Positions 18,307 to 27,061 of a DNA stretch of 64,000 bases are shown here, in pieces; the stretch's first letter is position 1, and each line of letters starts with the position of its first letter. Position numbers and translations under genes: made by a program. Origin of the DNA: Pandoraea anapnoica (GTDB lineage: Bacteria > Pseudomonadota > Gammaproteobacteria > Burkholderiales > Burkholderiaceae). Below the pieces are notes generated by a model. The model made no database searches. It saw only the letters and a list, made by a program, of their open reading frames with translations, and was not told where the DNA came from. The stretch covers positions 496,001 to 560,000 of the forward strand of contig NZ_CABPSP010000002.1 of NCBI RefSeq assembly GCF_902459765.1, read 5' to 3'.

Positions 18307-20076
18307 TTACAGATCTTCCGAACCTAGCAGCATCTCGCTGATGCCCTTGCCCGCCTGAACCATCGGCCAGACGTTTTCGGTGGGATCCGTTTGGAAATCC
18401 ATGAATACCGTGCGGTCCTTCAGAGCCAGCGCCTCGCGCAGTGCCGGCTCGACGTCCGACGACTTCTCGATGCGCATCCCCACATGACCGTACGCCTCGG
18501 CGAGCTTCACGAAGTCCGGCAGCGCGTCCATGTACGAACTGGAGTAACGCTTGCTGTATTCGATCTGCTGCCACTGACGAACCATGCCCAGATAGCGGTT
18601 GTTGAGCGACAGGATCTTGACCGGCGTGCGGTATTGCAGGCACGTCGAGAGTTCCTGAATGCACATCTGGATCGAGCCTTCGCCGGTGATACAGGCGACT
18701 TCTGCGTCCGGATGCGCCATCTTCACGCCCATCGCCGCCGGCAGGCCGAAGCCCATCGTCCCCAGACCGCCCGAGTTGATCCAGCGGCGCGGCTTGTTGA
18801 AGCGATAGTACTGAGCGGCCCACATCTGATGCTGACCGACGTCCGAGCACACGAAGGCTTCACCGTCGGTGAGTTTCCAGTAAGTCTCGACCACGTGTTG
18901 CGGCTTGATGATCTCGCTCTTGCGATCGAAGGCGAGGCAATCGCGCGAACGCCATTCCTCGATCTGCTTCCACCAGTCGGCAAGGGCCCCGGTATCCGGG
19001 CCGTGCTCGGCGGTTTGCAGGTTCTCGATCATCTCGCGCAGCACTTCCTTCACGTCGCCGACGATCGGAATGTCGACCTTCACACGCTTGGAAATCGACG
19101 ACGGGTCGATATCGATGTGAATGATCTTGCGGGCGGTCGACGAGAAGTGTTCCGGGTTGCCGATCACACGGTCATCGAAGCGCGCGCCGATGGCGATGAG
19201 CACGTCGCAGTGCTGCATGGCCATGTTGGCTTCGTACGTACCATGCATGCCCAGCATGCCGAGGAACTTGGGATCGCTCGCGCGATACCCACCCAGGCCC
19301 ATGAGCGTATTGGTCACCGGATAGCCGAGCAGGTCGCAGAACTGGTTCAGCTCCTTCGACGCGTCGGCCAGAATGATGCCGCCGCCGGTATAGATGTAGG
19401 GACGCTTGGCCGAGAGCAGCAGGCTCATGGCCTTGCGGATCTGGCCCGAATGCCCCTTCGTCACCGGGTTGTAGGAGCGCAGCGACACCGTCTTCGGATA
19501 TTCGAAGCGGCAGCGTGCCTTGGAAACGTCCTTCGGAATGTCGACCAGCACCGGACCCGGACGGCCCGTCTTGGCGATATAGAAGGCTTTCTTGATCGTG
19601 GCGGCGAGGTCACGCACATCCTTCACGAGGAAGTTGTGCTTGACGCAGGGACGGGTGATACCGACCGTGTCGCACTCCTGGAAGGCGTCCTGACCGATAG
19701 CGGCCGTGGGCACCTGCCCGGTGATGATGACGAGCGGGATCGAATCCATGTACGCCGTGGCAATCCCGGTGACCGCATTGGTCACGCCCGGGCCAGACGT
19801 CACGAGACACACGCCGACTTTGTCGGTGGAACGCGAATAAGCGTCGGCCGCATGCACGGCTGCCTGCTCATGGCGCACCAGAATGTGCTGGATCTTGTCC
19901 TGCTTGTAGAGTTCGTCGTAGATGTAGAGAACCGAACCGCCGGGATAACCCCACAGATGTTCGACTCCCTCTTCTTGAAGCGAGCGCACGAGGATCTCGG
20001 CGCCAATCATGTCTTCAGAAGTATTTTGGTGGCGTGTAGCTTCCGCCTCGGAGAATTCCGCGCTTGGCATGTTCAT
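18307..20076 (-). CDS. ilvB: Acetolactate synthase large subunit
   Basis: A 589-residue thiamine-diphosphate enzyme that makes acetolactate or acetohydroxybutyrate from pyruvate. The N-terminal PYR domain has EEGVEHLWGYPGGSVLYIYD and the catalytic Glu in RHEQAAVHAADAYSR. The C-terminal PP domain has GEGSIQMCIQELST and NNRYLGMVRQWQ, with the GDG-like TPP motif seen here as GEGS. The start at 20076 has a GAAAGGT site. A longer frame upstream is not conserved. First gene of ilvB-ilvH-ilvC. Confidence 0.97.
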   Translation of the reverse strand: MNMPSAEFSEAEATRHQNTSEDMIGAEILVRSLQEEGVEHLWGYPGGSVLYIYDELYKQDKIQHILVRHEQAAVHAADAYSRSTDKVGVCLVTSGPGVTNAVTGIATAYMDSIPLVIITGQVPTAAIGQDAFQECDTVGITRPCVKHNFLVKDVRDLAATIKKAFYIAKTGRPGPVLVDIPKDVSKARCRFEYPKTVSLRSYNPVTKGHSGQIRKAMSLLLSAKRPYIYTGGGIILADASKELNQFCDLLGYPVTNTLMGLGGYRASDPKFLGMLGMHGTYEANMAMQHCDVLIAIGARFDDRVIGNPEHFSSTARKIIHIDIDPSSISKRVKVDIPIVGDVKEVLREMIENLQTAEHGPDTGALADWWKQIEEWRSRDCLAFDRKSEIIKPQHVVETYWKLTDGEAFVCSDVGQHQMWAAQYYRFNKPRRWINSGGLGTMGFGLPAAMGVKMAHPDAEVACITGEGSIQMCIQELSTCLQYRTPVKILSLNNRYLGMVRQWQQIEYSKRYSSSYMDALPDFVKLAEAYGHVGMRIEKSSDVEPALREALALKDRTVFMDFQTDPTENVWPMVQAGKGISEMLLGSEDL

Positions 20077-20534
20077 CGTCGACCTTTCAAAGTTTCGGCA
20101 AAAATTTTGATTGGGTGCTCTCCCCACGAACTTGTGGTCCGGGCTCAAGCTGCGCGTCTGAATGATGGACCCACCTGATGGGTGTGCCGATATTGAGACA
20201 ATCACAGATATTGCGAACTGGCAACGTTACCGGTTTGCAGCAAAATGGTCAAGCAAGTTTATGCATTTGCAGCATGATCGCGAAGTCCAGTTCGCAAAAT
20301 TCCCACATCGTGCGGCGCGCGTCCCCACGCTGGTGCACAATCTTCACATGATAGGAAGCCGGCACAGATCCGACCGACCTAACTCGACATAACGTGACAC
20401 AACCGGAAGCAAAAGCGGTTACAGGCAGGCGCGTTTTTGGTAGCATCCGCTCCGACTACGCGATCTTTACGTAATCTTTACGCTTACACGGCATTTCACA
20501 GGCGCAGCGGCCGACGCTGCGTGTACCCCACCGG
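20077..20534. other. Divergent intergenic region ilvB / ECF sigma
   Basis: A 458-base gap between diverging genes, noticeably AT-richer than its surroundings, as expected for promoters of ilvB (minus) and the ECF sigma gene (plus). It contains an 11-base-period direct repeat at 20463-20482. No leader peptide, riboswitch or gene was recognised. Confidence 0.6.
20463..20482 (+). repeat. Tandem ATCTTTACG repeat upstream of the ECF sigma gene
   Basis: Two exact copies of ATCTTTACG at 20463-20471 and 20474-20482, 11 bases apart, ending 52 bases before the sigma start codon. This spacing is typical of OmpR/PhoB-type response-regulator sites. Confidence 0.5.
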
Positions 20535-21107
20535 ATGGCATCTGACAAGGAACTGGCGGATTTTCTCGCGGGCATCGAACGGCGCGCTTTCAAGCAGGCC
20601 GTCTATGCCGTACGCGACGACGAGGCCGCCCTCGATATCGTTCAGGATGCGATGATCCGTTTGGCCGAGAAGTACGGCGACAAGCCGCCGTCCGACCTGC
20701 CCCTGCTGTTCACGCGCATCCTCCAGAACACCATTCACGACTATTTCCGCCGCCAGAAGGTGCGCAACACGTGGGTCACGCTGTTCTCCAACCTCGCCGG
20801 CCCTGGCGACGACGAACGCGACGACTTCGACCCGCTGGAAACCTTACTGGGCGAGGACGGGTCTGTGCAAACCGAGAGCAGCGAAGACTCGGTTTCGCGT
20901 GCCGAAATCCTCACGCTCATTGAAGCGGAAATACAGAAACTACCGACACGTCAACGAGAAGCCTTCCTCATGCGTTACTGGGAAGACATGGACGTTGCCG
21001 AGACCGCAGCCACGATGGGGTGCTCGGAAGGCAGCGTCAAGACGCACTGCTCGCGTGCCACTCACGCGTTGGCACAGGCGTTGAAGGCAAAAGGGATCAG
21101 GTTATGA
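20535..21107 (+). CDS. ECF RNA polymerase sigma factor (RpoE-like)
   Basis: A 190-residue sigma factor. Region 2 is at about 15-85 (FKQAVYAVRDDEAALDIVQD, then LLFTRILQNTIHDYFRRQKV) and region 4 at about 130-180 (LPTRQREAFLMRYWEDMDVA, then CSEGSVKTHCSRATHALAQAL). An acidic linker (GPGDDERDDFDPLETLLGED) joins them. No strong ribosome site is visible before the ATG. Its stop codon overlaps the start of the DUF3619 gene (ATGA), and DUF3106 and RDD genes follow, suggesting one four-gene transcript. Confidence 0.9.
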   Translation: MASDKELADFLAGIERRAFKQAVYAVRDDEAALDIVQDAMIRLAEKYGDKPPSDLPLLFTRILQNTIHDYFRRQKVRNTWVTLFSNLAGPGDDERDDFDPLETLLGEDGSVQTESSEDSVSRAEILTLIEAEIQKLPTRQREAFLMRYWEDMDVAETAATMGCSEGSVKTHCSRATHALAQALKAKGIRL

Positions 21108-21532
21108 GTCACGATCTGGAAACGAGGGAAATTCGCTTCGCACATCGCGTGCGACTGGCATTGGACGAAGCGTCCGAGGCACCGTCGCCGAACATCGCGG
21201 CCCGGCTGGCCGCCGCGCGCCAGGAGGCGCTCGCCCGTAAAAAGCCCGAACCGGTAGCCGTTGTGCAACCGGCGCTGGTGCTCGCGGGTGTGGGCGCCAT
21301 GCAATCGCCGGATATCGGCGGGCCGCGTCGCGCGTTCGACAAACTGGGCCGTCTGGGTCTGCTCTGGCCGCTCGCCGCACTGGTGATCGGTCTGGCAGGC
21401 ATTGCGTACTGGGAACATCAGCAACATATTCAGGACCTGGCGGATATCGACGCTGCCGTATTGAGCGACGAACTGCCGCTGTCGGCCTATGCCGATCATG
21501 GTTTCAACGCCTACGTGAAGCGTGCCCAGTAG
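21104..21532 (+). CDS. DUF3619 single-pass membrane protein, candidate anti-sigma factor
   Basis: A 142-residue protein with a hydrophilic N-terminal cytoplasmic half, one transmembrane helix at about 88-106 (LGLLWPLAALVIGLAGIAYW) and a short periplasmic tail containing LADIDAAVLSDELPLSAYAD, the DUF3619 hallmark. It overlaps the sigma gene by four bases. Position, topology and coupling match membrane anti-sigma factors such as CnrY or RseA, but no sequence similarity to those is evident to me; the role is inferred. Confidence 0.82.
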   Translation: MSHDLETREIRFAHRVRLALDEASEAPSPNIAARLAAARQEALARKKPEPVAVVQPALVLAGVGAMQSPDIGGPRRAFDKLGRLGLLWPLAALVIGLAGIAYWEHQQHIQDLADIDAAVLSDELPLSAYADHGFNAYVKRAQ

Positions 21533-22409
21533 TCCCCCCATCCAAGACCAGCCAGTGACGCGACGCAACGTACTTTTTCTGGTCGCCGCGCTAGTCGTCG
21601 CCGCTCTTGCCGGCACGGCAGCGCTGCGCCGCTCGCAAGCCCCCGAACCGGTGTCCGACGTGCCGCCGGTGATCGACGGCACCACCGCGTCCGGCAACGG
21701 CGCGGCGGCGGCCTCCGGCCCCGTCGGTACGCTCACTGCCAGCCAGCCCGCTGCAACCAGTGCGCCGCTGGCCGCTCTGCCCTCGCCGGGCGGCGCGTGG
21801 GCGAAACTCAATGCTGCACAGCAGGAAGCCCTTGCCCCGCTCGCCCAGGACTGGAACCGGATGAGCGAACGTCAGCGCGAGAAGTGGGTCGAGATTGCCA
21901 AGCGTTTCCAGACGTTATCACCCGAAAGCCGCAAGCGTCTGCACGACCGCATGGCCGACTGGGTGCGCCTCACGCCTGAGCAGCGCCAACTGGCCCGCGA
22001 AAGCTATCAAAACGCCAAGACCCTGCCGCCGGAGCGCAAGGCGCAGGTCTGGCAGCAGTACCAGCAGCTTACGGAAGAACAGAAAAAGCGTCTTGCGGCG
22101 GACGACAAGAAGCAGTCCAACCGTCCCAACGTGGTCAGCGCACCGCCCACGGGCCGTTCCGGCGTGAAGAATCCGTACGCTGCGGTTCATCGCAAGGACG
22201 GTGCTGCCGCCTCGAAGAACGGTGCGTTGCCTGTACCCGCACCGGTCGCGTCGACCCCGTCGGCCGCCCTTCCGGCACCGGTGTCCGGCTCGTCGTCACC
22301 CACCGCGTCCAATCCGTCAGCCGCCAGCAACGGTGCAGCCAGCGCCGCCCCGGCCAACAGCGACAAGAATGCGGATACCTTCAATTCGGACCTGTATCAC
22401 CATAACTGA
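21522..22409 (+). CDS. DUF3106 membrane-anchored periplasmic helical protein
   Basis: A 295-residue protein starting at a GTG that overlaps DUF3619 by 11 bases. Residues 14-36 form a signal anchor. After an Ala/Pro-rich linker, residues 90-200 form successive amphipathic repeats of about 20 residues with the pattern L-[ST]-x-E-x-R (MSERQREKW, LSPESRKRL, LTPEQRQLA, LPPERKAQV, LTEEQKKRL). These recall the LTxxQ helices of CpxP/Spy/ZraP-type periplasmic sensors and chaperones. The C-terminal 80 residues are low-complexity Ser/Pro/Ala. Likely a periplasmic sensor or buffer for the adjoining sigma factor; inferred. Confidence 0.8.
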   Translation: MPSSPPIQDQPVTRRNVLFLVAALVVAALAGTAALRRSQAPEPVSDVPPVIDGTTASGNGAAAASGPVGTLTASQPAATSAPLAALPSPGGAWAKLNAAQQEALAPLAQDWNRMSERQREKWVEIAKRFQTLSPESRKRLHDRMADWVRLTPEQRQLARESYQNAKTLPPERKAQVWQQYQQLTEEQKKRLAADDKKQSNRPNVVSAPPTGRSGVKNPYAAVHRKDGAAASKNGALPVPAPVASTPSAALPAPVSGSSSPTASNPSAASNGAASAAPANSDKNADTFNSDLYHHN

Positions 22410-22613
22410 CGCCAAACGTCAGCCGACGTGACAGTCGACGGCCGCCTTCGGGCGGCCGTTTGCATTTGGCGCCCGCGCGAGGCTACCCCGGCTGGCTGGC
22501 CCATCCGCCCAATCTTCCGCATAATGGGCGACGCCTTCTCAGCGAACGCATGCTGCCGGATGCAAACCGGGCCGCCACGCGCCTTCGACAACAAGACCTC
22601 AGACCACGCCGCG

Positions 22614-23189
22614 ATGACCGACTCCGCTACGACTCAGCCTGCCAAGCCGCCTCGTTCGTCTCATTCGTCCCATGCTGCCGCCACGCCCGACTCCGCCGGG
22701 TCGCAAGACTATGCCGTGCCGACGTTGCGCCGCCGTCTGCTCTCGATGGTCTACGAGTCGCTGCTGCTCTTCGGCGTGCTTTTTCTCGCGGGCTACCTCT
22801 TCAGCGCTCTGACGCAGCAACGCAGCGGCCTGATGTACCGCCACGCCATGCAAACGTGGCTGTTCCTCGTGCTCGGTGCTTACTTCGTCTGGTTCTGGAC
22901 GCATGGCGGTCAGACGCTTGCCATGAAGACCTGGAAAATCCGCCTCGTCGACGCGCACGGTTTGCCGGTGCGCCCGGGCCGCGCCGTCCTGCGCTATGTC
23001 CTTGCGTGGCTCTGGGTGCTGCCGGCCATGGCGCTCGACTGGGCGCTGGGACTCACCGGCTGGAACAGCGTCGCGCTGCTGGCCGGATGGCTTGTCGTCT
23101 GGGCGCTCGCTATGCGCGTGATGCCCGATCATCAGTTCGTTCACGACCGGCTCGCCGGTACGCGGCTCGTCAGCGTTTTGGGCAAATGA
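22614..23189 (+). CDS. RDD family membrane protein
   Basis: A 191-residue protein with a hydrophilic Ser/Ala-rich N-terminus and then an RDD domain: RRRLLSMVYESLLLF in the first helix, TLAMKTWKIRLVD between helices, and HQFVHDRLAGTRLV at the end. It has about four membrane helices. RDD proteins are often transport-related but mostly uncharacterised. It follows DUF3106 by about 200 bases, and the alpha/beta hydrolase starts 7 bases after it, so the two are probably co-transcribed. Confidence 0.85.
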   Translation: MTDSATTQPAKPPRSSHSSHAAATPDSAGSQDYAVPTLRRRLLSMVYESLLLFGVLFLAGYLFSALTQQRSGLMYRHAMQTWLFLVLGAYFVWFWTHGGQTLAMKTWKIRLVDAHGLPVRPGRAVLRYVLAWLWVLPAMALDWALGLTGWNSVALLAGWLVVWALAMRVMPDHQFVHDRLAGTRLVSVLGK

Positions 23190-23196
23190 GGGGACG

Positions 23197-24153
23197 ATGA
23201 GCACGCCGCCGCTGGCCGCCACCCCGGTGCTGCGGCCCTCCCGTCCACATCTGATTTACGGCGCGATCGAAATCGGCCTGTCGATCGTCGTCGCCATCGC
23301 GACGTGGTCGGCGTGGCACAGCCCGTGGACGACCGTGCTCTGGACACTCCTTTGGCTTCCTGCCTCCCACGCGCTCGGCCTTGCCGCCGGATTCGTCATG
23401 GCGGCGCACGGCGACCCGAGCCCTGAGCGTCGCACCACCGCAGGCACGAATATCGCCGTCTGGGCTTATGAGTGCGCAGCGTCGATCCTCCTGCTCGATC
23501 TGTACCAACCGTGGTTCAGCGCCGCCCCGCTGTCGGCACCCAGCGGACCGGCACGCCCCGTGGCGGTCCTCCTGCTGCATGGTTACGGCTGCAATCGCGC
23601 CTTCTGGCTGCGCTTCTCCCGTCATCTGGCGGACGCGGGCTATCACTGTGACGCCATCAATCTCGCACCGATCTTCGGCGACATCGACGACTACGCCGAG
23701 ACCATCGCCAACGCCGCACAGGGCCTTGCAGAGCGCACGCGGCTGCCCGTGGTCGTCGTTGGGCACAGCATGGGCGGGATCGCCGCACGCGCCTGCCTGC
23801 GCCGCTTTCCGACGCTGCCTGTCGCGCACACCATCACGCTGGGTTCGCCGCATTTCGGCACGCTGCATGCGCGTCATGGCATCGGACATAACGTTCGTCA
23901 GATGAGCATCGGCAGCGAGTGGCTGGTGGCGCTGGCCAGCAGCGAAAAGGATTCCGAACGCGCACGGATCACGTCGATTTACACGACGCACGACAACGTC
24001 GTGTATCCGGTGCGCACGTCGGTGTTGCCGGGCGCACACAACATTGCGGTGGACGGGCTGGGGCACGTCTCTCTGGGCACGCATCCGCGCTCGCGGGCGC
24101 TGGTGCTGGAAACACTTGAGCGCGTGGCGCAAGGTTTGCGGCACGGCAACTGA
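23197..24153 (+). CDS. Membrane-anchored alpha/beta hydrolase (lipase-like)
   Basis: A 318-residue protein. Two or three N-terminal transmembrane helices lie within residues 20-100. An alpha/beta hydrolase domain then starts with VLLLHGYGCNRAFW (oxyanion region). The nucleophile elbow GHSMGG contains the catalytic Ser near residue 191, and GLGHVSLGTHPRS gives the likely catalytic His. It resembles triacylglycerol-lipase-like esterases. It directly precedes the LpxH-like / glycosyltransferase / DgkA genes, so a membrane-lipid substrate is plausible, but unproven. Confidence 0.85.
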   Translation: MSTPPLAATPVLRPSRPHLIYGAIEIGLSIVVAIATWSAWHSPWTTVLWTLLWLPASHALGLAAGFVMAAHGDPSPERRTTAGTNIAVWAYECAASILLLDLYQPWFSAAPLSAPSGPARPVAVLLLHGYGCNRAFWLRFSRHLADAGYHCDAINLAPIFGDIDDYAETIANAAQGLAERTRLPVVVVGHSMGGIAARACLRRFPTLPVAHTITLGSPHFGTLHARHGIGHNVRQMSIGSEWLVALASSEKDSERARITSIYTTHDNVVYPVRTSVLPGAHNIAVDGLGHVSLGTHPRSRALVLETLERVAQGLRHGN

Positions 24154-24321
24154 CGCGGGCACGGCAATGACGCCCGGCATCTCGCGATGGGTGCATGCGC
24201 TGCATGCTGTCGCATCGGCACGACGCTAAAAGACACTTTCGCGACACGCGCATGACTGTCATCGTGCGTTCACGAAGACATGGCGGAATGCTCGCATGTT
24301 CAACGCGACGTGCGAGCCGCT

Positions 24322-25278
24322 ATGACGACGACACCTACTTTCGATCTGCCGATCCCAACGCCTTCGGCTCGCGCCGGTCACTTCGCAGATACCCCACCGG
24401 GCCGCTCCGCCTCCCCGCCCGCCAGCCCTCCCGCCACACCGCCCTCCATCATCGACCTGCCGCCGGACACTCCCGATCCGCTCGACCCGCCGCCCGAAGG
24501 CATCACCCGCTACCGCACCATCTGGCTCTCGGACATTCACCTCGGCACGCAAGGCTGCCAGGCGGAGTATCTGCTCGACTTCCTGCGGCATCACGAGTCG
24601 GATTATCTGTATCTCGTTGGCGACATCATCGACGGCTGGCATTTGCGCAAGGGCTGGCACTGGCCGCAAGCGCACAACGATGTCGTGCAGAAAATGCTGC
24701 GTCGCGCGCGCAAGGGCACGCAGGTCATCTACGTGCCGGGCAATCACGACGAAGCAGCGCGTCAGTTCTGCGGGCTGGCGTTCGGCGACATCGCAGTGCG
24801 CGACGAAGCGTTTCACACCACGCTCTCGGGCAAGCGTCTGTGGATCACGCACGGCGATCTGTTCGACGGCGTGATTCAGCATGCCAAGTGGCTCGCTTAT
24901 CTGGGCGACTCGCTTTACACGCTCACGCTGCTGCTCAACCGCTGGTTCAACCGCGTGCGCACGCGCTTCGGCTTCCCGTACTGGTCGCTCTCGCAGTACC
25001 TGAAGCATCAAGTGAAGAACGCCGTGAATTTCATTTCCGCGTTCGAGAACGTGATGGCCGACGAAGCGCGCCGCCGCGGTTGTGACGGTGTGGTGTGCGG
25101 GCACATCCACAAGCCGGAAATCCGCGAGATCGACGGGCTGCTGTATTGCAACGACGGCGACTGGGTCGAAAGCCTGTCGGCGCTCGTCGAGACGACCGAA
25201 GGCGAGCTGAAGATCATCTACTGGACGCAGAAGCGCAACACGCGCGAGAGCGTGAAGGCTACACCGGTCAGCGCCTGA
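24322..25278 (+). CDS. LpxH-like calcineurin-type phosphoesterase
   Basis: A 318-residue enzyme with the full metallophosphoesterase motif series: SDIHLGT, GDIIDGWH, GNHDE, THGDLFD and CGHIHKPE. These place it in the UDP-2,3-diacylglucosamine diphosphatase (LpxH)-like group. A Pro-rich N-terminal extension of about 65 residues (SPPASPPATPPS) is not part of the fold. This paralogue class usually lies beside a GT4 glycosyltransferase and may act on another nucleotide-linked or phosphorylated lipid rather than in lipid A synthesis. The real substrate is unknown. Confidence 0.85.
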   Translation: MTTTPTFDLPIPTPSARAGHFADTPPGRSASPPASPPATPPSIIDLPPDTPDPLDPPPEGITRYRTIWLSDIHLGTQGCQAEYLLDFLRHHESDYLYLVGDIIDGWHLRKGWHWPQAHNDVVQKMLRRARKGTQVIYVPGNHDEAARQFCGLAFGDIAVRDEAFHTTLSGKRLWITHGDLFDGVIQHAKWLAYLGDSLYTLTLLLNRWFNRVRTRFGFPYWSLSQYLKHQVKNAVNFISAFENVMADEARRRGCDGVVCGHIHKPEIREIDGLLYCNDGDWVESLSALVETTEGELKIIYWTQKRNTRESVKATPVSA

Positions 25279-25412
25279 CACGGCGACAGCGGCCCGCGAC
25301 ACCCCGAACTCAACCTGCGCACGGACGGCCGCACACCGCCCGACGTGCGCTTCACTTCACGCGCGATTGCGCGCGTCATTCCACCCGCGCCATACGCGCG
25401 AAGGAGCGCCCG

Positions 25413-26447
25413 ATGAAAATCATGATCGTCACCGACGCCTGGGATCCGCAGATCAACGGCGTGGTCCGCACGTTGAAGAACACGCGCGCTCAATTGGAAG
25501 CGGCCGGCCATCGTGTCGAGCTGCTCACGCCGCAGGAATTCCGCACAATTCCGTGCCCGACTTACCCTGAGATCCGTCTGGCGTTCTTCGCTGGCGGACG
25601 CGTCGGACGCCGCATCGAAGACTTCGCCCCCGATGCCCTGCACATCGCCACCGAAGGCCCGCTCGGCATGGCCGCGCGCAAGTGGGCGGTGCGTAACGGA
25701 TTCCCGTTCACCACCGCCTATCACACGCGCTTCCCAGAATACGTGCAGGCGCGCTTCGGCTTCCCGCTCTCTGCCACCTACCGCTTCCTGCGTTGGTTTC
25801 ACAAACCCTCGCGTGCGGTCATGGCCCCCACGCCAGTCGTCAAACGCGATCTCGAAGCGAACGGCTTCGATAACGTGGTGTTGTGGACGCGTGGCGTCGA
25901 TCTCGACATCTTCCGTGTGCAGGAAGCACATGTGCTAAATTCAGCACATCCGATTTTCCTCTACGTAGGGCGCGTTGCCGTGGAGAAGAACATCGAAGCC
26001 TTCCTGAAACTGGATCTGCCCGGCTCGAAATGGGTCGCGGGCGAAGGGCCGCAACTGGCCGAACTCCGCTCGCGCTACCCCGATGTGAACTATCTCGGCA
26101 TGCTCTCGCAGCCTGAACTGGCGAAGGTCTATGCATCGGCCGACGTCTTCGTCTTCCCGAGCCGCACCGATACGTTCGGTCTGGTGCTGCTCGAAGCGAT
26201 GGCGTGCGGCCTGCCGGTGGCGGCCTATCCGGTGACCGGGCCGGTCGATGTATTCGCCGGCTGCCCCGAGGGCGACGGCGGCGCATTGCGTGAGGATTTA
26301 CGCGAGGCGTGTCTGGACGCCCTCAAGGTCTCGCGAGCCAGCGCGCGTGCTTGGGCCGAGCGCTTTTCGTGGCAGGCGGCCTCTGAAGAATTCGCCTCGC
26401 ATCTGCATCCGCGCAAGCCCGAGCCGTCGCTCGCGCCCGCGGTCTGA
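25413..26447 (+). CDS. GT4-family glycosyltransferase
   Basis: A 344-residue GT-B enzyme. The N-terminal domain opens with VTDAWDPQINGVVRTLKNT. The C-terminal domain has FLYVGRVAVEKNIEAFL and the nucleotide-sugar E-x7-E region TFGLVLLEAMACGLPVAAYP. It resembles MgtA/PimB-type enzymes that glycosylate diacylglycerol or inositol lipids. The start at 25413 has an AAGGAG site. It is followed 38 bases later by dgkA and preceded by the LpxH-like gene: a likely glycolipid cluster. Confidence 0.9.
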   Translation: MKIMIVTDAWDPQINGVVRTLKNTRAQLEAAGHRVELLTPQEFRTIPCPTYPEIRLAFFAGGRVGRRIEDFAPDALHIATEGPLGMAARKWAVRNGFPFTTAYHTRFPEYVQARFGFPLSATYRFLRWFHKPSRAVMAPTPVVKRDLEANGFDNVVLWTRGVDLDIFRVQEAHVLNSAHPIFLYVGRVAVEKNIEAFLKLDLPGSKWVAGEGPQLAELRSRYPDVNYLGMLSQPELAKVYASADVFVFPSRTDTFGLVLLEAMACGLPVAAYPVTGPVDVFAGCPEGDGGALREDLREACLDALKVSRASARAWAERFSWQAASEEFASHLHPRKPEPSLAPAV

Positions 26448-26485
26448 TCCACCTCAAGAGCCCGTTGCGGCGAGGAACCTGACGC

Positions 26486-26920
26486 TTGTTCATCGATCAC
26501 CCGCCGCCACGCGACAAACAACCGAATCCATACAAGGGCAACCGGGGCGTCATGCGCGCCTGGCGCGCCCTGAAGTACTCGCTGTCCGGATTCAAGTTTG
26601 CCGTGTTCGAGGAGAGCGCCTTCCGCCAGGAACTCGCGCTCGCCGCCATTCTTCTGCCCGCCGCGATTTTCCTGCCGGTTACGGCCGTCGAGCGCGTACT
26701 ACTGATCGGCTCGATCCTGCTCGTGCTCATCATCGAGCTGGTCAATTCGAGCATCGAGGCCGCCATCGACCGTATTTCGCTCGAACGACACGAACTGTCC
26801 AAGCGTGCGAAGGATTTCGGCAGTGCCGCCGTGCTGGTCGCGCTCGGCCTGTGCCTTCTCACCTGGGCCTCGCTCGCCGGTCCGGTCATTGTGGAGCTCG
26901 TACGTACGGCATTTTTCTGA
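26486..26920 (+). CDS. dgkA: Diacylglycerol kinase
   Basis: A 144-residue inner-membrane enzyme that phosphorylates diacylglycerol to phosphatidic acid. It has three helices plus an amphipathic N-terminal helix. Signatures are YKGNRGVMRAWRALKYSLSG, FRQELALA and the catalytic LVNSSIEAAIDRIS. A TTG start at 26486 (with GAGGAA upstream) keeps the conserved PYKGNRG segment; the first ATG at 26552 would remove it. It would recycle diacylglycerol released by lipid-modifying enzymes. Confidence 0.92.
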   Translation: MFIDHPPPRDKQPNPYKGNRGVMRAWRALKYSLSGFKFAVFEESAFRQELALAAILLPAAIFLPVTAVERVLLIGSILLVLIIELVNSSIEAAIDRISLERHELSKRAKDFGSAAVLVALGLCLLTWASLAGPVIVELVRTAFF

Positions 26921-27061
26921 TATCGCTCGTCACCCCGGGTTGCAGGCTTGGCAGCGTCCGACTGCCGGGTATAATCGTTCGCCGTATACCCAATACTCAA
27001 CTCATAAACGCAAGCGGAGAACCTCCTTCGCCGAGCTTGCCGCTAACCGGGGCCGACAGAC

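Noticed and set aside
18391-20178. A 595-codon frame opposite ilvB, and similar long frames opposite ilvC, kdpB and the antiporter.
   Set aside because: All are GC-bias shadows of confident genes, with no ribosome site and unnatural composition.
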